NCBI GenBank assembly: GCA_959600065.1
Contig: CAUGKZ010000080.1
Location: forward strand, 1 to 7,419
From: an uncultured Kroppenstedtia sp.
GTDB lineage: Bacteria; Bacillota; Bacilli; Thermoactinomycetales; DSM-45169
DNA: 7,419 nucleotides
Reading direction: 5' to 3'
The notes beneath the pieces were generated by a model. The model was not told where the DNA came from, did not search any database, and saw only the letters and a program-made list of their open reading frames with translations. Both the position numbers and the translations under genes were made by a program. Positions 1 to 7,419 of the stretch are shown here, one piece after another. Within the stretch, counting starts at the first letter, position 1. Each line of letters opens with the position of its first letter.

Positions 1-9
1 TATCCCCAT

Positions 10-29
10 TTGTCCACAGGTTATCCACA
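10..29 (+). promoter_or_regulatory. Tandem DnaA boxes upstream of yaaC
   Basis: Two direct-repeat 9-mers are visible. TTATCCACA at 21-29 is a perfect match to the DnaA box consensus TTATNCACA, and TTGTCCACA at 10-18 differs from it by one base. A possible third, degenerate copy (TATCCCCA at 1-8) is cut by the window edge. The starts at 10 and 21 are 11 bp apart, about one helical turn, which would put bound DnaA on the same face of the DNA. The main oriC of this gene arrangement is expected near dnaA, beyond the right edge, so these boxes are either an origin-proximal DnaA-titrating cluster or a DnaA-responsive operator for yaaC or its left neighbour. The role is inferred; the motif matches are direct. 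Confidence 0.7.
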
Positions 30-60
30 GTTATGACAGGAGGCTTCTTTTTCCGTTCAG

Positions 61-66
61 ATTATA
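61..66 (-). promoter_or_regulatory. Possible leftward -10 element
   Basis: Read on the minus strand this is a perfect TATAAT hexamer preceded by a T-rich spacer. No good -35 hexamer is found at 16-18 bp (the bases there read about GTCTGT), and there is no TGn extension. It could drive a divergent gene to the left of the window; in B. subtilis that neighbour of yaaC is guaB. If it is used, the DnaA boxes at 10-29 would lie in the leader of that transcript. The match may be chance in an AT-rich stretch. Confidence 0.25.
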
Positions 67-116
67 AAAACCGAAAAAAGGTTACAGACTACTCTGTTGT
101 ATAAGGGAAAGCAGGG

Positions 117-1187
117 ATGGTCATGGTCTCACCAGTTCGGCGCATTCTCTGTGATTCACCGGAGCAAAAGATGTGGAACTTGTTTTTGCTTTGGGAGAAT
201 GAAGCCACTCTCCGCACCTTTCTGGAAAGGAAATGTCGTAACCAAGGGATGGAACACCCCTCCAGGGCCGCTTTCCGCGCCGCCCAGCCTTTGATGTACC
301 ATGTCAAGCAAGCTCGGGAGTATTATCGGGCAGCACGAGAAAGCGACCTGTTTGTCCGCCCTTTGCTCTCCTACTACGGGATGATGACCTTGTCTAAAGT
401 CCTGATGCTGACCCAGGTTCCCGATTATCCGGAAAACACTGCCGTTCTGCGCCATGGAGTCTCCACACGTAAACGAAAACGCGGAGACTATCAATTTTTC
501 GCCGATGAGGTTCGCGTGCAGCGGGAAGGATTGTTCCCGGAACTGGCCCGAAATCGAGGGTGGGGAAGCCTGATCGGGGACAGTTGGAGCCTGCGGGACT
601 TGTTTGCCCTGATCCCGGAACTGCAAGACGGATACCGTCAGCTTTTTTCTGAAGAGACGCTGGTACCTGTTGCTGTTCCAGAGGTTCCCCCAGTTTCCGA
701 TCAAGGGATGCCTCTGGTGTTGGAGGACAGGATACTGGATCAGCTCCATCTCACCTCTCGGGGGTTGGCCAACCGGTTGAACCGTTTTTCCCCAGGCGGG
801 CAAGTCCGCTTCACCTGTGATGAGTCTCCCGCATCTGGTTCGCGGATTCTCCTCTTCTGGCATCATCCTCGCATTTCCCATATTCATCTGTGGGAGCATG
901 GCTTTGCTCACCCCCTGTTCCGAGAAGATATGCATGGGAATCACTGGTTGCTCTCCGTGCAACGGGAGGCGGCTGGCATCCCGGAATTGTTCGTCCACTA
1001 TGCTCTTCTGTTCGCCCTCAGTATGCTTTGTCGATATGAACCTCCTCTGTGGGGAGAGATGATTCACGGGATGGCTTCGGAAGAGATGGTATTGATCCAA
1101 GAGTTTCTGCAAGTGACTCAACGGAAATTTCCCAATCTGATTCTCAACGAACTGTTTGAGGAAAAAATCCTGTTCCAACGAATATGA
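117..1187 (+). CDS. yaaC: YaaC-like protein, function unknown
   Basis: This is a 356-residue protein of the YaaC family, recognised from its position opposite the end of gyrA and from family-like stretches: PLLSYYGMM (82-90), HGVSTRKRKR (113-122) followed by an aromatic and DEV (130-132), and a C-terminal block with HYALLFALSMLCRYE (294-308) and later FLQ...FPN (330-340). It has no signal peptide, no convincing transmembrane helix and no catalytic motif I can name, so it is probably cytosolic, and I assign no function. B. subtilis YaaC is somewhat shorter (about 315 residues by recollection). Start choice is uncertain. ATG 117 has a weak AAGGGA 8 nt upstream. ATG 123 is in frame. ATG 171 has a clearly better GGAG with 6 nt spacing, but would place the conserved Trp20 at residue 2. 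I kept 117 because the first 18 codons look coding. The gene runs head-on to replication, unlike its neighbours. TGA at 1185-1187. Confidence 0.85.
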   Translation: MVMVSPVRRILCDSPEQKMWNLFLLWENEATLRTFLERKCRNQGMEHPSRAAFRAAQPLMYHVKQAREYYRAARESDLFVRPLLSYYGMMTLSKVLMLTQVPDYPENTAVLRHGVSTRKRKRGDYQFFADEVRVQREGLFPELARNRGWGSLIGDSWSLRDLFALIPELQDGYRQLFSEETLVPVAVPEVPPVSDQGMPLVLEDRILDQLHLTSRGLANRLNRFSPGGQVRFTCDESPASGSRILLFWHHPRISHIHLWEHGFAHPLFREDMHGNHWLLSVQREAAGIPELFVHYALLFALSMLCRYEPPLWGEMIHGMASEEMVLIQEFLQVTQRKFPNLILNELFEEKILFQRI

Positions 1188-1213
1188 AAAAAACTCCGCC
1201 AACCGGCGGAGTT
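1187..1213 (-). terminator. Rho-independent terminator of gyrA
   Basis: A perfect 9-bp inverted repeat, AACTCCGCC (1192-1200) and GGCGGAGTT (1205-1213), encloses a 4-nt loop. The run of A at 1187-1193 becomes a run of T immediately after the stem on the minus strand, so this is a textbook terminator for the gyrA transcript, beginning 11 nt beyond its TAA. On the plus strand the stem starts 4 nt after the yaaC stop but is followed only by TTCCTTGAC, a poor U tract. It is therefore a weak terminator for yaaC at best, though transcripts from both sides share the hairpin. Confidence 0.9.
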
Positions 1214-1224
1214 CCTTGACTGAT

Positions 1225-3666
1225 TTATTCATCCTCTTCCTCTTCTTCTTCCGTGGGAACCCGGGCCAGGGTGGCTACTTCTTCATCGGATTTGACCGAG
1301 ATCAGTTTGACACCTTGGGCATAGCGGCCCATGCGGGAGATCCCGCCCACATTCATCCGGATCACTACGCCAGAGTTGGTGACGATCATCAGATCCTCTT
1401 CCGGAGTGACCACCTTCAGTCCCACCACTTGTCCTTTGGTTTTGGTCACATTTTGCGCTTTGATCCCTTTCCCGCCACGGGATTGGGTCCGGTATTCGGA
1501 CAGTAGAGTCCGCTTTCCGTATCCTTTGCTGGTGACCACGACCACTTCCCGTTCAGGATGCACCACTTCCATACCGACCACTTCATCATCTTTACCGAGA
1601 GCGATTCCTTTCACCCCGGTGGCAGTACGGCCCATCTGCCGAACATCCTGTTCTGGGAAGCGGATGGACATCCCCTGGCGGGTACCCAGGATGATCTCCT
1701 GTTTCCCATCGGTCAGGCGGACACCTACAAGTTCATCCCCTTCCCGCATGTTAATGGCAAACAAGCCGTTCCGTCGGATGTTTCCAAACTCCTCCAGCGG
1801 TGTCTTTTTGACCACGCCGAATTTGGTACTGAAGAAAAGAGAACTGTCCGAGGAAAACTCCCGAACAGGGATGATCGCCTCGATAAATTCCCCCTGATCG
1901 ATCTGAATCAGGTTGATGATGGGAGTACCCCGGGCGGTCCGGGACAATTCCGGAACCTCATAAGCTTTCATCCGATAGACCTTCCCTTTATTGGTAAAGA
2001 AGAGCAGGTAATTGTGGGAATTGGTGGCGAACAAATGTTGGACAAAATCATCCTCTCGCGTTCCCATCCCCGATACTCCCCGGCCTCCACGACGTTGGGC
2101 TCGGTAACCGGACAAAAGCATCCGCTTGATATATCCCCGATGGGTCATAAGGATGGTCACTTCATCCTCCGGGATCAAATCCTCATCGGCGATATCCCCT
2201 GTATTCAGCATGATCCGAGACCGGCGTTCATCGCCGTATTTGTCGCGGATCTCCGTCAATTCATCCTCGACCACTCCTAGGATCTTCTCTTCACTGGCCA
2301 AAATCGCCTTCAATTCGGCGATAGTCTTCTGAAGCTCATCGTACTCTGCTTCAATTTTTTCCCGTTCCAGACCGGTCAAACGTTGCAGGCGCATATCCAG
2401 GATTGCCTGGGACTGTTTTTCACTGAGACTGAACTTCTCTATCAAGCCGTCCCGGGCTTCCTGAGTGGTGCGAGAGCCTCGGATCAAGGCGATTACTTCG
2501 TCGATGTGATCCAGTGCGATCCGAAGACCTTCCAAGATGTGGGCACGTTCTTCCGCCTTGCGAAGCTCAAACTGTGTCCGACGGCGAATCACTTCTATCT
2601 GATGTTCTAGGTAATGATGCAACACCTGTTTCAGATTGAGCACCAGCGGCTTGCCATCCACCAGTGCCAGCATATTGACCCCAAAACTGGTCTGGAGATT
2701 GGTCTGCTTGTAGAGATTGTTGAGTAGCACCTTTGGATTGACATCTCGGCGCAATTCGATGATGATGCGCATTCCGTTGCGGTCGGATTCATCCCTCAGG
2801 TCGGTGATCCCTTCAATCTTCTTATCCCGAACCAGCTCGGCAATCTTCTCCACTAGCTTGGCTTTGTTCACCTGGAAGGGCAGTTCATCGACTACGATCC
2901 GCATCTTGCCGTTGTTGACTTCTTCGATCCGGGTTTTGGCCTGCATCTTGATGCTGCCACGGCCGGTATGGTAGGCCTTCTTGATTCCGTCTCGGCCCAG
3001 GATCAGACCCGCTGTCGGAAAGTCCGGCCCTTTGATGTGCTCCATCAATTCGTCAATGGTGATATCCCGATTTTGAATCATGGCCAGCAATCCGTTGATC
3101 ACTTCCGTCAGGTTGTGAGGCGGAATATTGGTGGCCATCCCAACTGCAATTCCCGCCGACCCGTTCACCAACAGGTTGGGAAAACGGGCAGGAAGCACCA
3201 CAGGCTCTTCCAGACGCCCATCATAGTTGGGAGTGAAATCGATCGTCTCTTTCTCGATATCCCGCAGCAATTCCCGTGTGATCGGTGCCATCCGGGCTTC
3301 AGTGTATCGCATCGCCGCCGGGGAGTCCCCATCGACAGACCCGAAGTTTCCATGTCCATCCACCAGCATGTACCGGTAGGAGAAATCCTGGGCCATGCGA
3401 ACCATGGTATCATATACAGCCGTATCCCCATGGGGGTGATAGGAGGCGAGGACGTTACCTACCACGTTGGCCGATTTTCGGTAGGGCTTATCCGACGTCA
3501 TCCCCAGCTCATGCATCGTGTACAGGATACGCCGGTGCACCGGTTTGAGTCCGTCCCGGGCATCAGGGAGGGCCCGGCTGACGATGACGCTCATCGCATA
3601 ATCCAGGAAGGAGCTGCGCATTTCCTGGCTGATATTGATCTCATTGATGCGCTGTTCTTCAGGCAT
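1225..3666 (-). CDS. gyrA: DNA gyrase subunit A
   Basis: This is the breakage-reunion and DNA-wrapping subunit of gyrase (A2B2), which introduces negative supercoils using ATP hydrolysed by GyrB. At 813 residues it is full length. The winged-helix region carries the catalytic tyrosine Tyr121 in AMRYTEAR (118-125), and the quinolone-resistance region reads [11 protein letters not shown] (76-86). After the tower and coiled-coil domain (roughly 230-490), the C-terminal beta-pinwheel begins with the GyrA box QRRGGRG (524-530), which is diagnostic of gyrase rather than topoisomerase IV ParC. A degenerate second box, QSRGGKG, is at 728-734. The tail ends in an acidic run, residues 806-813. The position equivalent to E. 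coli Ser83 is Thr82 and to Asp87 is Asp86. ATG start with GGAGGG at 3673-3678, 6 nt upstream. It follows gyrB by 31 nt and is the last gene of the operon, followed by a strong terminator. Confidence 0.98.
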   Translation of the reverse strand: MPEEQRINEINISQEMRSSFLDYAMSVIVSRALPDARDGLKPVHRRILYTMHELGMTSDKPYRKSANVVGNVLASYHPHGDTAVYDTMVRMAQDFSYRYMLVDGHGNFGSVDGDSPAAMRYTEARMAPITRELLRDIEKETIDFTPNYDGRLEEPVVLPARFPNLLVNGSAGIAVGMATNIPPHNLTEVINGLLAMIQNRDITIDELMEHIKGPDFPTAGLILGRDGIKKAYHTGRGSIKMQAKTRIEEVNNGKMRIVVDELPFQVNKAKLVEKIAELVRDKKIEGITDLRDESDRNGMRIIIELRRDVNPKVLLNNLYKQTNLQTSFGVNMLALVDGKPLVLNLKQVLHHYLEHQIEVIRRRTQFELRKAEERAHILEGLRIALDHIDEVIALIRGSRTTQEARDGLIEKFSLSEKQSQAILDMRLQRLTGLEREKIEAEYDELQKTIAELKAILASEEKILGVVEDELTEIRDKYGDERRSRIMLNTGDIADEDLIPEDEVTILMTHRGYIKRMLLSGYRAQRRGGRGVSGMGTREDDFVQHLFATNSHNYLLFFTNKGKVYRMKAYEVPELSRTARGTPIINLIQIDQGEFIEAIIPVREFSSDSSLFFSTKFGVVKKTPLEEFGNIRRNGLFAINMREGDELVGVRLTDGKQEIILGTRQGMSIRFPEQDVRQMGRTATGVKGIALGKDDEVVGMEVVHPEREVVVVTSKGYGKRTLLSEYRTQSRGGKGIKAQNVTKTKGQVVGLKVVTPEEDLMIVTNSGVVIRMNVGGISRMGRYAQGVKLISVKSDEEVATLARVPTEEEEEEDE

Positions 3667-3672
3667 TCGCTT

Positions 3673-3678
3673 CCCTCC
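3673..3678 (-). promoter_or_regulatory. gyrA ribosome binding site
   Basis: GGAGGG on the minus strand lies 6 nt before the ATG at 3666-3664. This strong site fixes the gyrA start, which gives the usual N-terminus leading into the conserved FLDYAMSVI and [13 protein letters not shown] segments. Confidence 0.8.
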
Positions 3679-3697
3679 GCTTTCTGTTCACGTCCGC

Positions 3698-5623
<1,926 letters not shown>

Positions 5624-5626
5624 CTA

Positions 5627-5632
5627 CTCCTT
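5627..5632 (-). promoter_or_regulatory. gyrB ribosome binding site, short spacing
   Basis: AAGGAG on the minus strand is separated by only the three bases TAG from the GTG at 5623-5621. This is tighter than usual. The alternative GTG at codon 5 (5611-5609) would be 15 nt away, which is too long, so the first GTG is preferred despite the short gap. Confidence 0.55.
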
Positions 5633-5661
5633 GAGTTCCTTTTTCTCTGGACCCGTCCGTA

Positions 5662-5928
5662 CTATTCAGCGATCCCCCGACGGGAGCCGCCCTGCTGCGC
5701 CCGTTTCAACAAAGTCAGGGATGAAATCGGCGAAGCATATACCCCGGTCCGGGTGACCACATAGGACTTCACTTCTTCCTGGGTGGAGATTTTCTCCATC
5801 CTTCCCTGCCTTTCCACGTCATCCAAAAAAGGAAGCAGGGTGACAGGAGAGCGCCGATTTCCGGCATCCAGGATGGTGATCACTTCACTGATCCGAATCA
5901 TCTTATTGCCGCCGAGATGGATAAACAC
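5662..5928 (-). CDS. remB: RemB-like regulator (YaaB, DUF370)
   Basis: This is an 88-residue protein of the DUF370/RemA-RemB family. It opens with the family-typical (M)FIHLGGNKMI and has SEVITILD (14-21), SYVVTRTGVYASPISSLTLLKRA (about 55-77) and a short basic tail. B. subtilis YaaB/RemB is about 81 residues and was identified by its effect on biofilm matrix gene expression. The paralogue RemA is a DNA-binding activator, so a DNA-binding role here is inferred from the family. The reading frame stays open upstream to an ATG at 6105, but that would lie wholly inside recF. The GTG at 5928-5926 is preferred because it gives the family N-terminus and has AGGGGTGA just upstream. It begins 4 nt after the recF stop, suggesting translational coupling. 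gyrB follows after 38 nt. Confidence 0.88.
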   Translation of the reverse strand: MFIHLGGNKMIRISEVITILDAGNRRSPVTLLPFLDDVERQGRMEKISTQEEVKSYVVTRTGVYASPISSLTLLKRAQQGGSRRGIAE

Positions 5929-5932
5929 CGTT

Positions 5933-5940
5933 TCACCCCT
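5933..5940 (-). promoter_or_regulatory. remB ribosome binding site overlapping recF stop
   Basis: AGGGGTGA on the minus strand resembles the AGGAGGTGA anti-16S consensus and ends 4 nt before the GTG of remB. Its last three bases are the TGA stop codon of recF, so ribosomes finishing recF stop on the remB initiation site. This decides the remB start. Confidence 0.7.
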
Positions 5941-7051
5941 GTTCAGAAATACTGCCCTGATGGACCCAACGAATCCGGGCTCGGTCCAGTGTCTCCCGGT
6001 CAATTCCCTCCAAACCAGTTGTGGTGACAAAGGTCTGGACACGCCCTCGGATTGCCTCCAGCAGATGCGTTTTACGGCCATCGTCCAGTTCCGATAAAAC
6101 ATCATCCAACAATAAAATGGGATAAGTTCCGGTCTCTTGGTGAATCAATTCGATTTCCGCCAGTTTGAGAGAGAGTGCGGCAGTGCGCTGTTGCCCTTGG
6201 GAACCAAAAGTGTGCAGGTCGGTACCGTTGGCAGCGATCCGCAGATCATCCCGATGGGGACCGATCAAGGTGGTTCCCCGCTGCATTTCCTGTTCCCGGA
6301 CCTTCATCAGTTCCTGGGTTAGCACCTCCTCCATCGATGACCGGTCCATCCCTGGCTCTACGGAAGCCAAGGATTGATATTGGAGGGTGAGGCTTTCACT
6401 CCCTTGGGTGATGGAATAATGAATCTCCTGTGCCCATCGGGAAAGAAGGTTCACAAAGGAGAAGCGTTTGCTCCACAAGTGGGTAGATAACCCGATCAAT
6501 TGTTCATTGAGAACATCGAGGAGGGCAGTCTGTTTTCCCCACCCTTTTCCCAGTTCTTTGAGTAAGCTGTTGCGTTGCTGAAGTAGCTGATTATAACGGG
6601 TCAGATGATAGATATAGGTGGGGCTCACCTGTCCGATCTCCATATCGAGAAATCGTCTCCGCACCTGGGGACTCCCTTTGACAATGGATAAGTCCTCTGG
6701 AGCAAACAGGACGGCGGTGAGGGAACCGATATATTCACTCAGCCGGCGCTGTTCCACTCCGTTGCGCAGCACCCGTTTGCCACGGGGCGTCAGGCGGATC
6801 TCCAACCGTCGGGCCGATTCTTTTCCGGAAACCTCAGCCTTCAAGGAAGCAACCGTCTGTTCCCAGCGGATCAGTTCCCGGTGACTGCGGGTTCGGTGAG
6901 ATTTCCCGATGGCGAGGACATAGAGAGACTCCAGGATATTGGTTTTGCCCTGGGCATTGGGTCCGACAAACATGTGGAGCTCTCCGGAGCAATCCAGTTT
7001 GAGATGTTCGATGTTGCGGAACTGTTTCAGTTCCAGTTGCTCCACGTACAT
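5933..7051 (-). CDS. recF: DNA replication/repair protein RecF
   Basis: This is a 372-residue SMC-like ABC ATPase that works with RecO and RecR to load RecA at single-strand gaps and stalled forks. It opens with the family N-terminus in which LKQFRNI (8-14) leads into the Walker A loop GPNAQGKT (30-37, Lys36 and Thr37). FAPEDL (116-121) and the basic RRRFLD segment (131-136) follow, then IGPHRDD (263-269). The ABC signature is GSQGQQR (283-289), with Ser284, Gln285 and Gly286. Walker B is PILLLDDVLSELD (311-323), with Asp316, Asp317 and the D-loop. No coiled-coil arm is present, as expected for RecF, and the length is normal (about 360-370). The ATG at 7051-7049 has GAGGGGAG (7057-7064) 5 nt upstream, inside the end of rlbA plus the gap. 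The separation from rlbA is 13 nt and from remB 4 nt. Confidence 0.97.
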   Translation of the reverse strand: MYVEQLELKQFRNIEHLKLDCSGELHMFVGPNAQGKTNILESLYVLAIGKSHRTRSHRELIRWEQTVASLKAEVSGKESARRLEIRLTPRGKRVLRNGVEQRRLSEYIGSLTAVLFAPEDLSIVKGSPQVRRRFLDMEIGQVSPTYIYHLTRYNQLLQQRNSLLKELGKGWGKQTALLDVLNEQLIGLSTHLWSKRFSFVNLLSRWAQEIHYSITQGSESLTLQYQSLASVEPGMDRSSMEEVLTQELMKVREQEMQRGTTLIGPHRDDLRIAANGTDLHTFGSQGQQRTAALSLKLAEIELIHQETGTYPILLLDDVLSELDDGRKTHLLEAIRGRVQTFVTTTGLEGIDRETLDRARIRWVHQGSISEQG

Positions 7052-7064
7052 AGCCGCTCCCCTC

Positions 7065-7283
7065 TCAATCCCTGTGAACCAAACTCACCTGGCCATAGCC
7101 TTCGATCTCGACTCGATCTTGCGGATACAGCTTTCTCCCCCGCCGTTCCTCCTGGACTCCGTTGACCCACACTCGGTTTTCAGCAAGAAAATATGTGGCC
7201 TGTCCTCCTGTGACCAAAATATCCAATTTTTTAAGGAGTTGTCCCAGAGTGATGGTATCGACGGGTATGGTTATCTGCTTCAT
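7065..7283 (-). CDS. yaaA: S4-domain protein RlbA/YaaA
   Basis: This is a 72-residue single-domain S4 RNA-binding protein found between dnaN and recF in many Bacillota. The S4 core is visible as ITLGQLLKKLDI (about 11-22), GGQATYFLAEN (about 26-36) and VWVNGVQEERRGRKLYPQD (38-56), including the conserved RRGRKL motif, followed by the closing VEIEGYG strand. B. subtilis YaaA has 71 residues. It was renamed RlbA for a proposed link to ribosome assembly; that role is taken from the literature and not shown here. The frame is open to a GTG at 7292, three codons upstream, but that GTG lies within the ribosome binding site AGAGGTGA (7289-7296), so the ATG at 7283-7281 is the start. It begins 19 nt after the dnaN stop. 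Confidence 0.92.
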   Translation of the reverse strand: MKQITIPVDTITLGQLLKKLDILVTGGQATYFLAENRVWVNGVQEERRGRKLYPQDRVEIEGYGQVSLVHRD

Positions 7284-7288
7284 CGGAT

Positions 7289-7296
7289 TCACCTCT
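7289..7296 (-). promoter_or_regulatory. rlbA/yaaA ribosome binding site
   Basis: AGAGGTGA on the minus strand is 5 nt before the ATG at 7283. The competing upstream GTG start (7292-7290) is embedded in this motif and has no site of its own, so the motif decides in favour of the 72-residue product. Confidence 0.7.
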
Positions 7297-7302
7297 CAAA
7301 CC

Positions 7303-7419
7303 TCAGCGCGTCCGGATCGGCACAATCAGGTGCAAGGCATCCTCCCGGTCGGCAGGCTGAATCAAAAAGGGAGTCATCGTCCCAGTCAGGAGGATCTGGA
7401 TTTCGTCGGAATCCACGGC
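7303..7419 (-). CDS. dnaN: DNA polymerase III beta clamp, C-terminal end
   Basis: Only the last 38 codons plus TGA are present; the rest lies beyond the right edge. The translation reads DSDEIQILLTGTMTPFLIQP and ends in LHLIVPIRTR. This matches the clamp C-terminus, where the pattern TG.M.PFLI.P and the final LI(L/V)P(V/I)RT form part of the hydrophobic pocket that binds clamp-binding motifs. DnaN forms a ring dimer that tethers the replicative polymerase to DNA. Its place immediately upstream of rlbA and recF is the standard Bacillota order, with dnaA expected before it. The frame is open to the window edge with no sign of disruption. Confidence 0.93.
   Translation of the reverse strand, partial: AVDSDEIQILLTGTMTPFLIQPADREDALHLIVPIRTR

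Noticed and set aside
54..79. PurR-box-like sequences (CGTTC at 54-58 and AAAACCGAAAAAA at 67-79)
   Set aside because: They were considered because guaB is the expected left neighbour, but each half deviates from the consensus, the inverted pair is poor and the stretch is simply A-rich.
82..105. Rightward sigma-A promoter for yaaC (TTACAG at 82-87, TATAAG at 100-105)
   Set aside because: The spacer is only 12 bp and the -10 is too close to the start codon; no better pair was found, so no yaaC promoter is called.
156..1232. 358-codon open frame on the minus strand covering yaaC
   Set aside because: It is antisense to the well-supported yaaC, overlaps the gyrA terminator and the end of gyrA, has no ribosome binding site or recognisable domain, and looks like a codon-bias shadow.
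5624..5661. Possible internal promoter or terminator between remB and gyrB
   Set aside because: The 38 bases hold only the gyrB ribosome binding site; there is no inverted repeat and no -35/-10 pair.
5929..6105. N-terminal extension of remB to an ATG at 6105
   Set aside because: It would lie entirely inside recF in another frame; the family N-terminus (FIHLGG) and the ribosome binding site both place the start at 5928.

Overview
This window is the replication and topology gene block next to the chromosomal origin of a Gram-positive bacterium of the Bacillota (Bacillales-like). Six genes lie on the minus strand, transcribed leftwards in the order dnaN (3' end only), rlbA/yaaA, recF, remB/yaaB, gyrB, gyrA. 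This is the classical Bacillus subtilis order that follows dnaA. A yaaC homologue faces gyrA from the plus strand, as it does relative to gyrA in B. subtilis. The moderately GC-rich coding sequence and protein features (short 641-residue GyrB without the Gram-negative insert, DUF370 RemB, YaaC) suit a Bacillales member. Thermoactinomycetaceae is a guess from overall flavour, not something I could test.

Layout from left to right. Positions 1-116 are an intergenic, probably divergent promoter region with two tandem DnaA boxes, an A-rich stretch and a perfect leftward TATAAT. Positions 117-1187 hold yaaC (+). Positions 1187-1213 hold a strong rho-independent terminator for gyrA, sitting between the two convergent stop codons. 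Then come gyrA (1225-3666), gyrB (3698-5623), remB (5662-5928), recF (5933-7051), rlbA (7065-7283) and the last 38 codons of dnaN (7303-7419), all on the minus strand. Gaps in this run are only 4 to 38 nt, and I see no terminator inside it, so one polycistronic unit is likely. There is no gene-free stretch over 300 bases.

How the genes work together: DnaN is the sliding clamp of replication, RecF loads recombinase at single-strand gaps, and GyrB and GyrA form the A2B2 gyrase that removes positive supercoils ahead of the fork. RlbA (S4 domain) and RemB (DUF370) are small nucleic-acid-binding passengers that travel with this operon. The fork leaving oriC, which should lie to the right beyond dnaN and dnaA, moves leftwards, so the operon is co-directional with replication and yaaC is head-on.

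I find no mobile element, CRISPR array, tRNA, rRNA or defence system, and no evidence of an undescribed system. The most interesting points are the DnaA boxes on the far side of the operon, the function-unknown but positionally conserved yaaC, the tight convergent gyrA/yaaC junction without an rRNA operon, and Thr at the main quinolone-contact position of GyrA.
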